Part shown: piece by piece, positions 45,988 to 54,631 of the stretch
How the letters are laid out: each line of letters opens with the position of its first letter
Position numbering within the stretch: the first letter of the stretch is position 1
Origin: Corynebacterium sp.
GTDB lineage: Bacteria; Actinomycetota; Actinomycetes; Mycobacteriales; Mycobacteriaceae
Assembly (NCBI GenBank): GCA_030527885.1
Contig: JAUMZY010000004.1
Location: forward strand, 44,176-108,175
Direction: 5' to 3'
DNA: 64,000 nt
The notes under the pieces: model-generated
The model's input: the letters and a program-made list of their open reading frames with translations, nothing else
Databases searched by the model: none
What the model was told of the DNA's origin: nothing
Translations under genes and position numbers: made by a program

Positions 45988-48096
45988 TTACTTCTCGCCG
46001 AGGTTCTTACCTTGGTTAGGTGCGCCCTGGTCCAAAGCTTGGTCCTTAGGACCAGCGTTCTTGGGGGACTGGTTCAAGGTGTCGTGATCTTGGCCTTGGG
46101 GTTGTTGCCCCTGAGGCTGTTGTTCACGAGGAGCTTGGAAGGGGGATGCCACGCCGGGGATGGCGCCAGCCAGCAGTGCCAGGGCACCGGCAATCACTGG
46201 AACCAGCAGCAGCAGGAATCCCCACTTACCCAGGGAAGAATTCTGCGAAGAGCCGTTCAGCAGGGAGGAGCCACCGAGGGAGCCACCCAAAGAACCGCCC
46301 AAGGAGCCGTTTTCACCGCTCTGGTTTGCACCGCCCAAGGAGCCTGCGCCGGAGCCCTTCTCACCGCTGCGGTTTGCACCGCCCAGGGAACCGGAAGCAG
46401 AGCCGTTTTCACCGAGGGAACCTGCAGCGGAACCAGAACCGTTTTCACCGCTCTGGTTAGCGCCGCCCAAGGAGCCGGATGCGGAGCCAGAGCCAGCTTC
46501 GCCGCTCTTGCTTGCAGCTGCGCCGCCGGAAGAACCGGAGGAGCCAGAGGAACCGCCCAGCAGGGAGGAGCCGCCGAGGAGTGCAGCGAGCAGGCCGCCG
46601 GAGGAGCCGGATTCGCCGAGGGAACCGGAGCCAGCTTCACCAAGGGAGCCGGTTTCGCCGTTGCTACCACCGTTGCTGCCGCCCTTGTCGGGGGTGTCGC
46701 CGTTGCTTGGTGGTGGCGGGGTCACGGTGGTGACCTTGTTGGTGACAACCACGCCGACGTTGCCGCCGTTCTTGATGGTCACGACTGCAGACTTGCCATC
46801 AGCGGCAACCTTGACGTTGCTTTCTTCACCGGCAGCAGCGGCGAACTGTGGGTCGCCCCAGGTGACGCCGTTGATGCTGGGCAGGTTGATTTCGGACAAG
46901 GTGACCTGGGTGCCAACGGGCAGTTCTTTCTTGCCTGCGACTGGGGTGCCGTCTAGGCCAACCTCAATCTTTTCACTTTCCTGCTTGCCGTTCAGTTGGT
47001 AATCCGCTTGGATAGTGAACTTGGTGTCAGCAGGGAGCTTGGTGGTTGGGGTTTGATCAGTCACAGTCTTCTTCACTTCGAAGGAGTGCCGCTTCACACC
47101 TTCAATGGTGCCGGAGCTGTATTGCTTACGGGAGATGGAGGCGCTGATTTCTTTGCCTGCGAAGGTGGCCTTGTTGTTGGTCTTTTGATCAACTGGTGCG
47201 ATGGCGCCGTCCGAGGTTTCGGAACGGTAGTTGGCACGGTAGTAGCTGTCGGCCTTCCAACCAGCGTCAGGGCGCTGCAGGTCGAAGCTAATCTTGGTGC
47301 CGTCGCACTTGAGGTTCTTCACGAGATCGTCGTGGTCGGCGATTTCGTTTTCCACACTGTAGTTGTCGCCGCTGTCTTTAGCAGCGTATTCCCGGAAATC
47401 CACCTTGCACTGCTTGTACTGGTGGCCGTAACCAGAGAGTTGGTCTTCCACATGAACAGTGGCTTGGTTGCTCTCGGCGAGTTCTTTGCCAGGAACGTTG
47501 ATGATCCAGTAGGCGGTCTTGCCGTCGAGCAGGTACCAACCGTACTTGGACAGGTCCTTGGGCAGGCGGTTCTGGGAGCCAATGACTCCGGGGCCACTGC
47601 CTGGTAGGTTGGTCTTGATCTTGACGCTGTTGTTGAGGCTTACCTCAACTTCGCGGGACTCGCGGGCCTGGTTGGCTTGAGCCTCAGTCTTCAAGGTGCC
47701 TTTGACGTTGTCGCGGCCTTCAAATTCCTTATTGAAAACACACTCGATGGTACGCTCGTTAGAGGAAACCTGGCATTTGCCGCCAGAGTTATTGGCGGTA
47801 TCGATCAAGTCGAACTCTTGCGAAGCGTAGACGGAGAAACCCTCTGGGTAAACAACCGTGAATTTTTCACCAGACTTAACACCATTTGGTGCTTCCCAAC
47901 TAGCGGTGAAAACTGCGTTGTCCCATTGAGTCAGAGTGTCGTCAGCACCCTTAGAGCTATTTGTGACTTTGACATCAGTGATTTTGATGTCAGCGGTTTG
48001 TGCGTATGCTGGCGTTGCCACCAAACCACTGAAGAAGACAGCAACACTAGCGACCAGCGCAGTTGCTACCTTCCGCATAGATACAGGTTTGTACAT
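45988..48096 (-). CDS. Surface adhesin with one DUF5979 repeat, Ser/Gly-rich stalk and membrane anchor
   Basis: 702 residues; MYKPVSMRKVATALVASVAV at 48096 is chosen for AAGGA eight bases upstream. Signal peptide to about residue 35. The head (about 36-330) is homologous to that of the adhesin at 19026 (ADIKITDVKVTN, then GWKADSYYRANYRSETSDG). One DUF5979 repeat (about 335-450) follows, then a Ser/Gly/Ala/Asn stalk (about 455-620) with GSLGGANQSGENGS units, a single hydrophobic helix WGFLLLLVPVIAGALALLAG, and a 55-residue Gln/Pro/Asp-rich tail. No LPXTG is present, so it is probably held by the helix, not by sortase. Its own terminator follows. Confidence 0.82.
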   Translation of the reverse strand: MYKPVSMRKVATALVASVAVFFSGLVATPAYAQTADIKITDVKVTNSSKGADDTLTQWDNAVFTASWEAPNGVKSGEKFTVVYPEGFSVYASQEFDLIDTANNSGGKCQVSSNERTIECVFNKEFEGRDNVKGTLKTEAQANQARESREVEVSLNNSVKIKTNLPGSGPGVIGSQNRLPKDLSKYGWYLLDGKTAYWIINVPGKELAESNQATVHVEDQLSGYGHQYKQCKVDFREYAAKDSGDNYSVENEIADHDDLVKNLKCDGTKISFDLQRPDAGWKADSYYRANYRSETSDGAIAPVDQKTNNKATFAGKEISASISRKQYSSGTIEGVKRHSFEVKKTVTDQTPTTKLPADTKFTIQADYQLNGKQESEKIEVGLDGTPVAGKKELPVGTQVTLSEINLPSINGVTWGDPQFAAAAGEESNVKVAADGKSAVVTIKNGGNVGVVVTNKVTTVTPPPPSNGDTPDKGGSNGGSNGETGSLGEAGSGSLGESGSSGGLLAALLGGSSLLGGSSGSSGSSGGAAASKSGEAGSGSASGSLGGANQSGENGSGSAAGSLGENGSASGSLGGANRSGEKGSGAGSLGGANQSGENGSLGGSLGGSLGGSSLLNGSSQNSSLGKWGFLLLLVPVIAGALALLAGAIPGVASPFQAPREQQPQGQQPQGQDHDTLNQSPKNAGPKDQALDQGAPNQGKNLGEK
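46255..46680 (-). repeat. Imperfect coding repeats in the adhesin stalk
   Basis: Units encoding GSLGGANQSGENGSG or GSLGENGSASGSLGGANRSG recur, with near-identical DNA such as CCGTTTTCACCGCTCTGGTT at about 46308 and again at about 46439. These are long enough for slippage or recombination to change stalk length. Confidence 0.7.
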
Positions 48097-48531
48097 ATGC
48101 AATTCCTTCCCTGTTTTCAAGCAAAAACACGAGTTTTTTACTTGAGTAAATCATTCGGAAAAAGTCTAACAAGGCGTATTAACGTCAACAACAACCCGAG
48201 ACTTCCTTAATTAGCAGTTAAGCTGCCCCCATTAAAGTTTTACCATTCGATATAAACGCTTTTGCCTGCGTAAATCAAGAAAAATGAGAATATTTTTAGA
48301 ATTAATGGGGGCATTTTCAGCTCACCCCGTACGGGTTGAAAACTGAAAACGTTCTTAGTTTATTATTTGTATTTTAAAATATTTGCAAATCGTTCTCCTC
48401 CGGAAAAATCCTAACACCAAATCATCAACAAAAATGAATATATTGTGGTGAGTCGAAAAGAAAACAAAATAAAAAACCGCCCGAATCAGTCGAGCGGTCA
48501 TGGTAAGAACAGCCTAAATTGAGATGCTTCC
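48097..48531. other. Gene-free stretch upstream of the adhesin
   Basis: AT-rich, presumably with the adhesin promoter, and the purD terminator at its right end. A near copy of the window-wide word (GTCGAAAAGA) lies at 48452-48461. No gene is seen. Confidence 0.6.
48470..48498 (-). terminator. Terminator of purD
   Basis: ACCGC..CGA pairs with TCG.GCGGT. On the minus strand the hairpin is followed by TTTTTTATTTT. It starts about 34 bases after the purD stop. Confidence 0.65.
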
Positions 48532-49776
48532 CTACACTGCGGACAGTGCAATATCTGTTCGATATTGACCGCCGGCTAGGGAGATTTCACTGAGTGCCAA
48601 GTACGCGGCATCCCGAGCATCCACCAACGTAGCACCTGTGCCAATGACGTTGAGGACGCGGCCGCCCGCTGATACTAAGTCACCATCGGCGTTGCGTGCA
48701 GTGCCCGCATGGCGCACGGCATTATTGTCAGTGGCGCCCTTGATCATATCGCCCACGCGCGGTGCATCGGGATAGCCCGCTGCGGCTAGCACAACTGTTA
48801 CCGCAAATTCATTGTGCCATTCCAATTCCGGTGCTTCTGCCAAAGTACCGGAGGCGACAGCGTGGAGTACTTGGCTAAGAGGGGTTCTCAGTAATGCCAA
48901 TACTGCTTGGGTTTCGGGATCGCCGAAACGGCAGTTGAATTCCACCACGGCGGGGCCGTCTTCGCCCCATGCCAGGCCGGCATACAGTAAACCAGAGTAG
49001 GAACAACCGCGCTTGACCAGTTCTTTAGCTACTGGCACGCATACTTCGTCGACGATGCGTTGTACGCCATCTTCTGGCAGCCAGGGCAGTGGGCAGTAGG
49101 CACCCATGCCGCCGGTATTGGGGCCGGTGTCATTGTCGCCTAAGCGTTTGTGGTCTTGGGCGGGTAGGAGTGGCACTACGGTTTCGCCGTCGACAAGGCA
49201 AAACAGTGAGATTTCGGGGCCGCTGAGGAAGGATTCCAGCAGCACTGAATTGCCTGCGGCGAGAACAGCTTCGGCGTGGGTGCGGGCGGCGGCACGATCG
49301 TCGGTAACCACTACGCCTTTGCCGCCGGCAAGGCCGTCGTCCTTGACCACGTAATGCGGGCCGAAACGGTCGAGGGCTGCGTCAATGTCTGCGATGTCGG
49401 TTACTTCCTCGCTACGAGCGGTGTTCACGCCAGCGGCGGCCATGACGTCTTTGGCGAATGCTTTGGAGCCTTCGATTTGTGCAGCATCCTTGTTAGGACC
49501 GAATACAGCGAAGCCGTGGGCACGCAATTCATCGGCGACACCAGCGACCAAGGGAATTTCCGGCCCGATGACGACTAAGTTGGGGTTGATTTCTGTTGTC
49601 AGTGCCAGCATGGCTGCGGGATCGCCGACTTCGGTGACGTCGCTGTGCACAGTGGCCAGGGGTTTCATGCCGACATTGCCGGGGGCAACGTGGATGTCAG
49701 TGACTGCTGGATCATGAAATAGACTCAAAACCAGGGCATGTTCGCGGGCGCCCGAACCGATTACTAGAATGCGCAT
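48532..49776 (-). CDS. purD: Phosphoribosylamine-glycine ligase
   Basis: Second step of purine synthesis: joins glycine to PRA with ATP. It has 414 residues in an ATP-grasp fold. [66 protein letters not shown] and [15 protein letters not shown] are hallmark segments. It is divergent from the HIT gene, 64 bases away, and has its own terminator. Confidence 0.96.
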   Translation of the reverse strand: MRILVIGSGAREHALVLSLFHDPAVTDIHVAPGNVGMKPLATVHSDVTEVGDPAAMLALTTEINPNLVVIGPEIPLVAGVADELRAHGFAVFGPNKDAAQIEGSKAFAKDVMAAAGVNTARSEEVTDIADIDAALDRFGPHYVVKDDGLAGGKGVVVTDDRAAARTHAEAVLAAGNSVLLESFLSGPEISLFCLVDGETVVPLLPAQDHKRLGDNDTGPNTGGMGAYCPLPWLPEDGVQRIVDEVCVPVAKELVKRGCSYSGLLYAGLAWGEDGPAVVEFNCRFGDPETQAVLALLRTPLSQVLHAVASGTLAEAPELEWHNEFAVTVVLAAAGYPDAPRVGDMIKGATDNNAVRHAGTARNADGDLVSAGGRVLNVIGTGATLVDARDAAYLALSEISLAGGQYRTDIALSAV

Positions 49777-49840
49777 GGTTCATTATTGTAACGATGCTGC
49801 TAACCAACACCAGTAACCAGTACCGCTAAGCTAGAAAAGC

Positions 49841-50242
49841 ATGGCAAGTATTTTTAGCAAAATTATCAATGGCGAGCTTCCTGGCCGGTTTGTGTACCGA
49901 GATGATGAAGTTGTGGCGTTTCTCACCATCGAGCCACTGACGTACGGACACACCCTGGTGGTGCCGGTGCAAGAAGTAGATAAGTGGACGGATCTCTCGC
50001 CGGAATTATGGGCGAAGCTCAATGCAGTGGCTCAACGAGTGGGCCAGGCTGTGATCAAGATTTTTGATGCACCGCGAGCGGGCTACATCATTGCGGGCTT
50101 TGATGTGCCACATGCGCATATCCATGTGTTCCCGACCAGCAAGATGTCAGAATATGACTTCAGTCAAGCTATCGGCATGAATGACACCGATCCGGAAAAG
50201 ATGGATGCCGCCGCAGCAGCGATCAAAGCGGAGTTGGCGTAA
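49841..50242 (+). CDS. HIT-family nucleotide-binding protein
   Basis: 133 residues. The histidine triad PHAHIHVFPTS is near residue 90, preceded by SIFSKIINGELPGRFVYRDD and HTLVVPVQEVDKW. It probably hydrolyses or transfers nucleoside phosphates (HinT type). Its position beside purD is as I recall for C. glutamicum. Confidence 0.92.
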   Translation: MASIFSKIINGELPGRFVYRDDEVVAFLTIEPLTYGHTLVVPVQEVDKWTDLSPELWAKLNAVAQRVGQAVIKIFDAPRAGYIIAGFDVPHAHIHVFPTSKMSEYDFSQAIGMNDTDPEKMDAAAAAIKAELA

Positions 50243-50287
50243 CCATCTTTGTGCATACGCTTGTCGACGCATCCATTCGCGTCACCC

Positions 50288-51730
50288 CTACTGGCTGAGT
50301 TTCGGCAAGCTGATGCGGAAGGTGGTGCCTTCGCCCAAGGTACTCTTAACGGTGATGGCACCTCGGTGTGCTTCCACGATGGTTTTGACGATGGCAAGAC
50401 CCAGCCCAGAACCACCCGTGGCGCGGGTTCGGGAGGTATCCGCTCGGTAGAAGCGTTCGAATATGTGTGGTAAGTCTGATTCGCTCAAACCCACACCGTT
50501 GTCTGTTACCTCTACGATGACGTTGCTGCTGTCGGTGTCAATGCTTACCTTCACGCTAGCTTCTTCACCGCCATGCTTCAGGGCGTTGACGATGAGGTTG
50601 GTCAGCACTTGGTGCAGACGAGCGGTATCACCTAAGACCATAGGCATTTCTTCTGCCTTGGCATCAACCTCAATGGTGCGTTCCGGGTAGGCGGCGCTGA
50701 GAGAACTGACCACGGAGAGGCTCAAGCCCAGCATGTCCACGGGGGCTTCTTCGAAGCGGGCTTCCTCGCTGCGGGTGAGGCTCAAGAGGTCTTCGACCAG
50801 CAGGCTCATGCGGCCAGCTTCTTCTTCGATTTTCTCAATCACCATTTTGGCGTTATCGGTAGCGCCGGAACGATACAGCTCGGCATACCCCTTCACACTG
50901 GTCAGGGGGGTGCGTAGTTCGTGGGAGGCGTCGCCGAGGAATCGGCGCATCTGGGTTTCCTTGGATTGCAGTTCCACAATGGAGGCTTGTAGTTGCTCCA
51001 GCATCACATTCATGGATCGCGATAGGGCACCCACTTCGGTGTTTTCGGGCAACACGGGAGCGCGGCGATCCAAATCCCCATTGGTGATGCTCTTTGCGGT
51101 TTCTTCCACCACCCGCAAGGGCCGCAGGGTGCGGCGAATGATGAAGTAGCCTAACACGCCAATAAGAACAAGCACGGTCAAACCGATGCGTAACTGCCCA
51201 TTGACAAGGCGGTTGAGCAGTATCTGTTCGTTTTTCACTTTCTTACCGACGATGATGATGGAATCGCCGAAAGTACCGGCTTTGACCCGCCAGTCAGATT
51301 GCCCATCCTGGGACTTCACGGTGTGGGCTTGGCCATTGAGGTTGACTTGCCGCATATCGGGAAGTGCCACGTCGTTATAGCCGTTGTGGGAACGGTAGGC
51401 GCCGTTCTTATAAAACCGGTAGGCGAAGAAATCCGAAGGGAGTATATTGACGGATTCTTCATTGTACTGGTACAGCTGATCATTACGGGCCCAGGTTTGC
51501 AGGCCCATGTTGAGATCATCATCGACGCGGGAATACGCTACTTCATACATGATCTGTTGGACAGCAACGGCGCTGGCGAACAACCCGGTGGCAGCCACCA
51601 TGACGGTCACGAACAGCAAGGCAACACGCAGGGGTATCCCCATCCGGTTTTCCCGTGGGACGTGGGTGACCCCGGTTTTGGTTTTCTTCGCTGAGGTGGT
51701 GGGGGGTGTGTCCTGGAGTTCTTGGGTCAC
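50288..51730 (-). CDS. phoS: Two-component sensor histidine kinase, PhoS-like
   Basis: 480 residues from GTG 51730. Two membrane helices (about 30-52 and 165-190) flank an extracellular sensor of about 110 residues. HAMP follows, then the phospho-acceptor box LGDASHELRTPLTSVKGYAE and ATPase boxes VTDNGVGLSESDLPHIFERF and TGGSGLGLAIVKTIVEAH. It is transcribed 20 bases after its response regulator. Naming as phosphate-starvation PhoS rests on the gene order purD, HIT, phoS/phoR remembered from C. glutamicum; the ligand is not visible. A window word copy GCTTGTCGAC lies between this gene and the HIT gene. Confidence 0.82.
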   Translation of the reverse strand: MTQELQDTPPTTSAKKTKTGVTHVPRENRMGIPLRVALLFVTVMVAATGLFASAVAVQQIMYEVAYSRVDDDLNMGLQTWARNDQLYQYNEESVNILPSDFFAYRFYKNGAYRSHNGYNDVALPDMRQVNLNGQAHTVKSQDGQSDWRVKAGTFGDSIIIVGKKVKNEQILLNRLVNGQLRIGLTVLVLIGVLGYFIIRRTLRPLRVVEETAKSITNGDLDRRAPVLPENTEVGALSRSMNVMLEQLQASIVELQSKETQMRRFLGDASHELRTPLTSVKGYAELYRSGATDNAKMVIEKIEEEAGRMSLLVEDLLSLTRSEEARFEEAPVDMLGLSLSVVSSLSAAYPERTIEVDAKAEEMPMVLGDTARLHQVLTNLIVNALKHGGEEASVKVSIDTDSSNVIVEVTDNGVGLSESDLPHIFERFYRADTSRTRATGGSGLGLAIVKTIVEAHRGAITVKSTLGEGTTFRISLPKLSQ

Positions 51731-51750
51731 AATGACTACTACTTTCTCAC

Positions 51751-52455
51751 TTAGGCGCGTGGTTTCCGCAGCACATAGCCCACACCGCGCACAGTGTGGA
51801 TCAACGGCACATCACCGATATCAATTTTGCGGCGCAGATAAGAGATGTAGGATTCCACCACGTTGCCATCACCTCCGAAGTCATAGTGCCAGACATTATC
51901 GAGGATTTTGGCTTTAGACAGCACCACTTCTGCATTGAGCATGAGGTAACGCAGTAAGTTGAATTCGGTGGGGGATAATTCCACCACTTCCCCACCTTTG
52001 GTTACTTCGTGGGTGTCGTCGTTAAGCACCAAATCGTCGTACGTGAGCACATTGGTGTCATCGACTTCGTCCACCACCTGGGCCCCGCGTCGCAAAATAA
52101 CCCGCAGCCGGGTGATCACTTCTTCCAGCGAGAACGGCTTAGTCACGTAATCATCGGCGCCGATGGTCAGCCCGTGGATTCGATGTTCCACGGCGTCCTT
52201 GGCGGTGAGGAACAGCACGGGGCCTTCAAAGCCTTGGTCCCGCAGCTTGGGCAGCAGTTCGAAACCGTCCATGCCGGGCATCATGACGTCCAGGATGAAG
52301 GCATCTGGTTTAAATTCCGGCGCTACTTCTAGGGCTTGGAAACCGGACGTGGCAGTAGCCACTTCGAAGCCTTGGAATTTCAGGCTGACCGTGAGCAATT
52401 CGACAATATTGGGCTCATCGTCGACGACAAGCACTTTGGTGGAGTTTTCTGTCAT
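51751..52455 (-). CDS. phoR: OmpR-family response regulator, PhoR-like
   Basis: 234 residues. The receiver domain has KVLVVDDEPNIVELLTVSLK, phospho-acceptor Asp in AFILDVMMPGMDGFELLPKL and FLTAKDAVEHRIHGLTIGAD; the C-terminal winged helix has ELSPTEFNLLRYLMLNAEVV and VESYISYLRRKID then VRGVGYVLRKP. GGAACAATAAACCCT precedes the ATG. It is paired with the downstream kinase. The PhoR name is by synteny and homology; in the naming used here phoR is the regulator. Confidence 0.84.
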   Translation of the reverse strand: MTENSTKVLVVDDEPNIVELLTVSLKFQGFEVATATSGFQALEVAPEFKPDAFILDVMMPGMDGFELLPKLRDQGFEGPVLFLTAKDAVEHRIHGLTIGADDYVTKPFSLEEVITRLRVILRRGAQVVDEVDDTNVLTYDDLVLNDDTHEVTKGGEVVELSPTEFNLLRYLMLNAEVVLSKAKILDNVWHYDFGGDGNVVESYISYLRRKIDIGDVPLIHTVRGVGYVLRKPRA

Positions 52456-52591
52456 AGGGTTTATTGTTCCTTAAAGCACGCAAATCTGCACTTTGGTTCA
52501 TCTAACGTCACATGGCTGCAAGCCTGCTGGGTTTTGGCTACTCATAGCCTGTGAGCTTGTCGACGCCCCGGCGCCGCGCCCACACGAAGCT

Positions 52592-52623
52592 TTGTAACTG
52601 TAACGTACGTTCGGTATAGTTAT
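52592..52623 (+). promoter_or_regulatory. Promoter and CgmR-type operator of cgmA
   Basis: A promoter with -35 TTGTAA (52592-52597), a 17-base spacer and -10 TATAGT (52615-52620) lies 8 bases before the cgmA ATG, implying a nearly leaderless transcript. The same span holds an imperfect 30-base dyad: GTAACTGTAACGTAC (52594-52608) against GTTCGGTATAGTTAT (52609-52623), 11 of 15 positions symmetric, and a perfect AACGTACGTT inside. This is where a TetR repressor would block the promoter. I recall a similar GTAACTGTA..-type operator for CgmR of C. glutamicum. Confidence 0.68.
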
Positions 52624-52628
52624 GGGTT

Positions 52629-54104
52629 ATGGAAGTAGACACAACCCAAAGAACCGACAACAAGCGGTGGATTTTCCTCGGCGTCATCTCGCTGGGGCTG
52701 TTCATGATCGGCGTGGACAACTCCATCCTGTTCAACGCCCTGCCCACCCTGAAAGCCAATCTGCACACCACCAGCTTGGAAAACCTGTGGATCATCAACA
52801 TGTATCCCCTCATCCTGGCCGGCCTGCTGCTCGGCACCGGCACCTTGGGGGATAAAATCGGCCACCGCCGCATGTTCGAAATTGGCCTGGCCATCTTTGG
52901 TGTTGCGTCCTTCGTGGCCACGTTCGCCCCCAACCCGGAAGTACTCATCTTCGCCCGCGGCCTCTTCGGCGTCGGCGCCGCCACCATGATGCCGGCCACC
53001 TTATCGCTGATCAGAACCACCTTCACCGACACCAAGGAACGCAACACCGCCATTGGGTTGTGGGGTGCCACGGCCGCGCTGGGTGCCGCCTCTGGGCCCA
53101 TCATCGGCGGCTTGTTACTCGAACACTTCTGGTGGGGTTCCGTCTTCCTCATCAACGCGCTCGTGGTTATCATCGCCCTGGGCGGCACGCTGGCCATCGC
53201 GCCGCCCAACATCGCCGACCCGAGCCGACATTGGGATTTCCTCTCGTCCCTCTTCGCCATGATCGCCATGATGGGCCTGGTCATGCTGATCAAAGAAGTG
53301 ACACACTCCCCCATCAATCTGCTGCTCATGGTTGGTGCCGCTGCCGCCATGCTCATCGGCGGCGGCCTGTTCTGGTGGCGGCAACGCATCTTAACCGAGC
53401 CCCTTCTCACCCTTGATGTGTTCACAAACCGGATTTTCACCGCCGGCGTTCTGGCAGCCGGCTTCGCCATGTTCGTTCTCGCCGGCACGGAACTGCTCAC
53501 CACCCAACGCTTCCAACTGGGCGAAGGCTTTAGCCCGCTGCAAGCCGGCCTGCTGGTGGCTGGCGGCGCGATCTTCGCCATCCCCGCTTCCGTGTACGGC
53601 GGCATGAACCTGGACAAAGTCGGCTTCCGCCCCTTGATTTCCGGTGGTTTCACGGTCATGGCGATTGGCGGCCTGCTGTGCATCTGGGCCATCCGCAGCG
53701 ACAGCCTCTGGATTTTCGTGGCCAGCATCATCGTCACCGGTGCCGGCACGGGCTTGGTCATGTCCGTGTCCTCCACCGCCATCATCGGTTCCGCCCCGGC
53801 GCATCGCTCCGGCATGGCTTCCGCGGTGGAGGAAGTGTCCTATGAATTTGGCACCTTATTATCGGTCGCCATTCTGGCATCCCTACTACAATTGTTCTAT
53901 TCGTGGTTTGCGCCGTCGCAGGTTGCGGATAGCTTTGAAGCGGGGTTTGCGGATCCGCAGCTTTTCGACGCCGCCTACGCCGCGTTTGACCACAGTTTCA
54001 TGTTGGTGATCACCGTGGTCACGATCATCACCATCATTATCAGTGGGCTGACCGCCTGGTTATTGCAGGGAAATCCAAAGAAGACAGAGTATGCGCACGA
54101 GTAA
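52629..54104 (+). CDS. cgmA: Multidrug MFS exporter of the 14-helix DHA2 family (CgmA-like)
   Basis: 491 residues with 14 predicted helices. MFS motif A is seen as GTLGDKIGHRRMFEIGLAIF, and motif C-like GAASGPIIGGLLLEHFWWGS in helix five is characteristic of drug-proton antiporters. The N-terminus RWIFLGVISLGLFMIGVDNS starts the first helix. The gene overlaps the TetR gene by 14 bases and shares its transcript. Operon partner and operator point to the CgmA-CgmR drug-resistance pair of C. glutamicum. Confidence 0.88.
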   Translation: MEVDTTQRTDNKRWIFLGVISLGLFMIGVDNSILFNALPTLKANLHTTSLENLWIINMYPLILAGLLLGTGTLGDKIGHRRMFEIGLAIFGVASFVATFAPNPEVLIFARGLFGVGAATMMPATLSLIRTTFTDTKERNTAIGLWGATAALGAASGPIIGGLLLEHFWWGSVFLINALVVIIALGGTLAIAPPNIADPSRHWDFLSSLFAMIAMMGLVMLIKEVTHSPINLLLMVGAAAAMLIGGGLFWWRQRILTEPLLTLDVFTNRIFTAGVLAAGFAMFVLAGTELLTTQRFQLGEGFSPLQAGLLVAGGAIFAIPASVYGGMNLDKVGFRPLISGGFTVMAIGGLLCIWAIRSDSLWIFVASIIVTGAGTGLVMSVSSTAIIGSAPAHRSGMASAVEEVSYEFGTLLSVAILASLLQLFYSWFAPSQVADSFEAGFADPQLFDAAYAAFDHSFMLVITVVTIITIIISGLTAWLLQGNPKKTEYAHE

Positions 54105-54609
54105 AAAAGATCACGTCCTGCGCTCGGCGATTGAGATCGTCGAAAAGCAAGGACTACCAGCACTAACCTACGAATCTCTGGCGGAAGCCTCCGGGTTGAG
54201 CAAATCCGGGCTCATCTACTACTTCCCGTCCCGGCGCGCCTTGCTGCTCGAATTGCACCAGTATTTAGCAGCCCAGCTGGAGGCAAAAATGGTGGAGTTG
54301 GCCGGCGGGGCGGCGCACGAGGTGAGCGATCGGGATCGGATTCGTGCCAGTTTTTTGGTGATGTCCCAGTCCGCTAGCCTGGCGGATCTGCGCATGACCT
54401 TGGAGGCCATCGACCAAGACGCCATGCAACCGTGGCTTGATGTGCTGGCGCGGTGGAGTGTGTCGCCGGATGAAACCCCGCTGTACCTGCTGCAAGTCAT
54501 CGCCGATGGCCTGTGGGTGCATGATCATATTAATGGTTTTGCCCTGTCGCAGGCGCAGCGGCAGCAGCTAACTGAGCAAGCTCTCACACTCCTAGACGAC
54601 AATCTTTAG
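54091..54609 (+). CDS. cgmR: TetR-family repressor CgmR
   Basis: 172 residues. The opening MRTSKKDHVLRSAIEIVEKQ and the helix-turn-helix SLAEASGLSKSGLIYYFPSR with RALLLELHQYLA closely match the C. glutamicum CgmR sequence as I remember it. CgmR represses the drug exporter gene in front of it and is released by cationic drugs. The start lies inside the cgmA 3' end. It contains one copy of the window word (54139-54148). Confidence 0.88.
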   Translation: MRTSKKDHVLRSAIEIVEKQGLPALTYESLAEASGLSKSGLIYYFPSRRALLLELHQYLAAQLEAKMVELAGGAAHEVSDRDRIRASFLVMSQSASLADLRMTLEAIDQDAMQPWLDVLARWSVSPDETPLYLLQVIADGLWVHDHINGFALSQAQRQQLTEQALTLLDDNL

Positions 54610-54631
54610 CGCACGCATTAAAGTGTCTTTC

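Noticed and set aside
46255-46680. Possible CRISPR-like array
   Set aside because: Units are coding, imperfect and without unique spacers; they encode a Ser/Gly stalk.
52538-53815. Open frame of 425 codons opposite cgmA
   Set aside because: Pro/Met/Arg-rich shadow of the exporter gene and it runs across its promoter.
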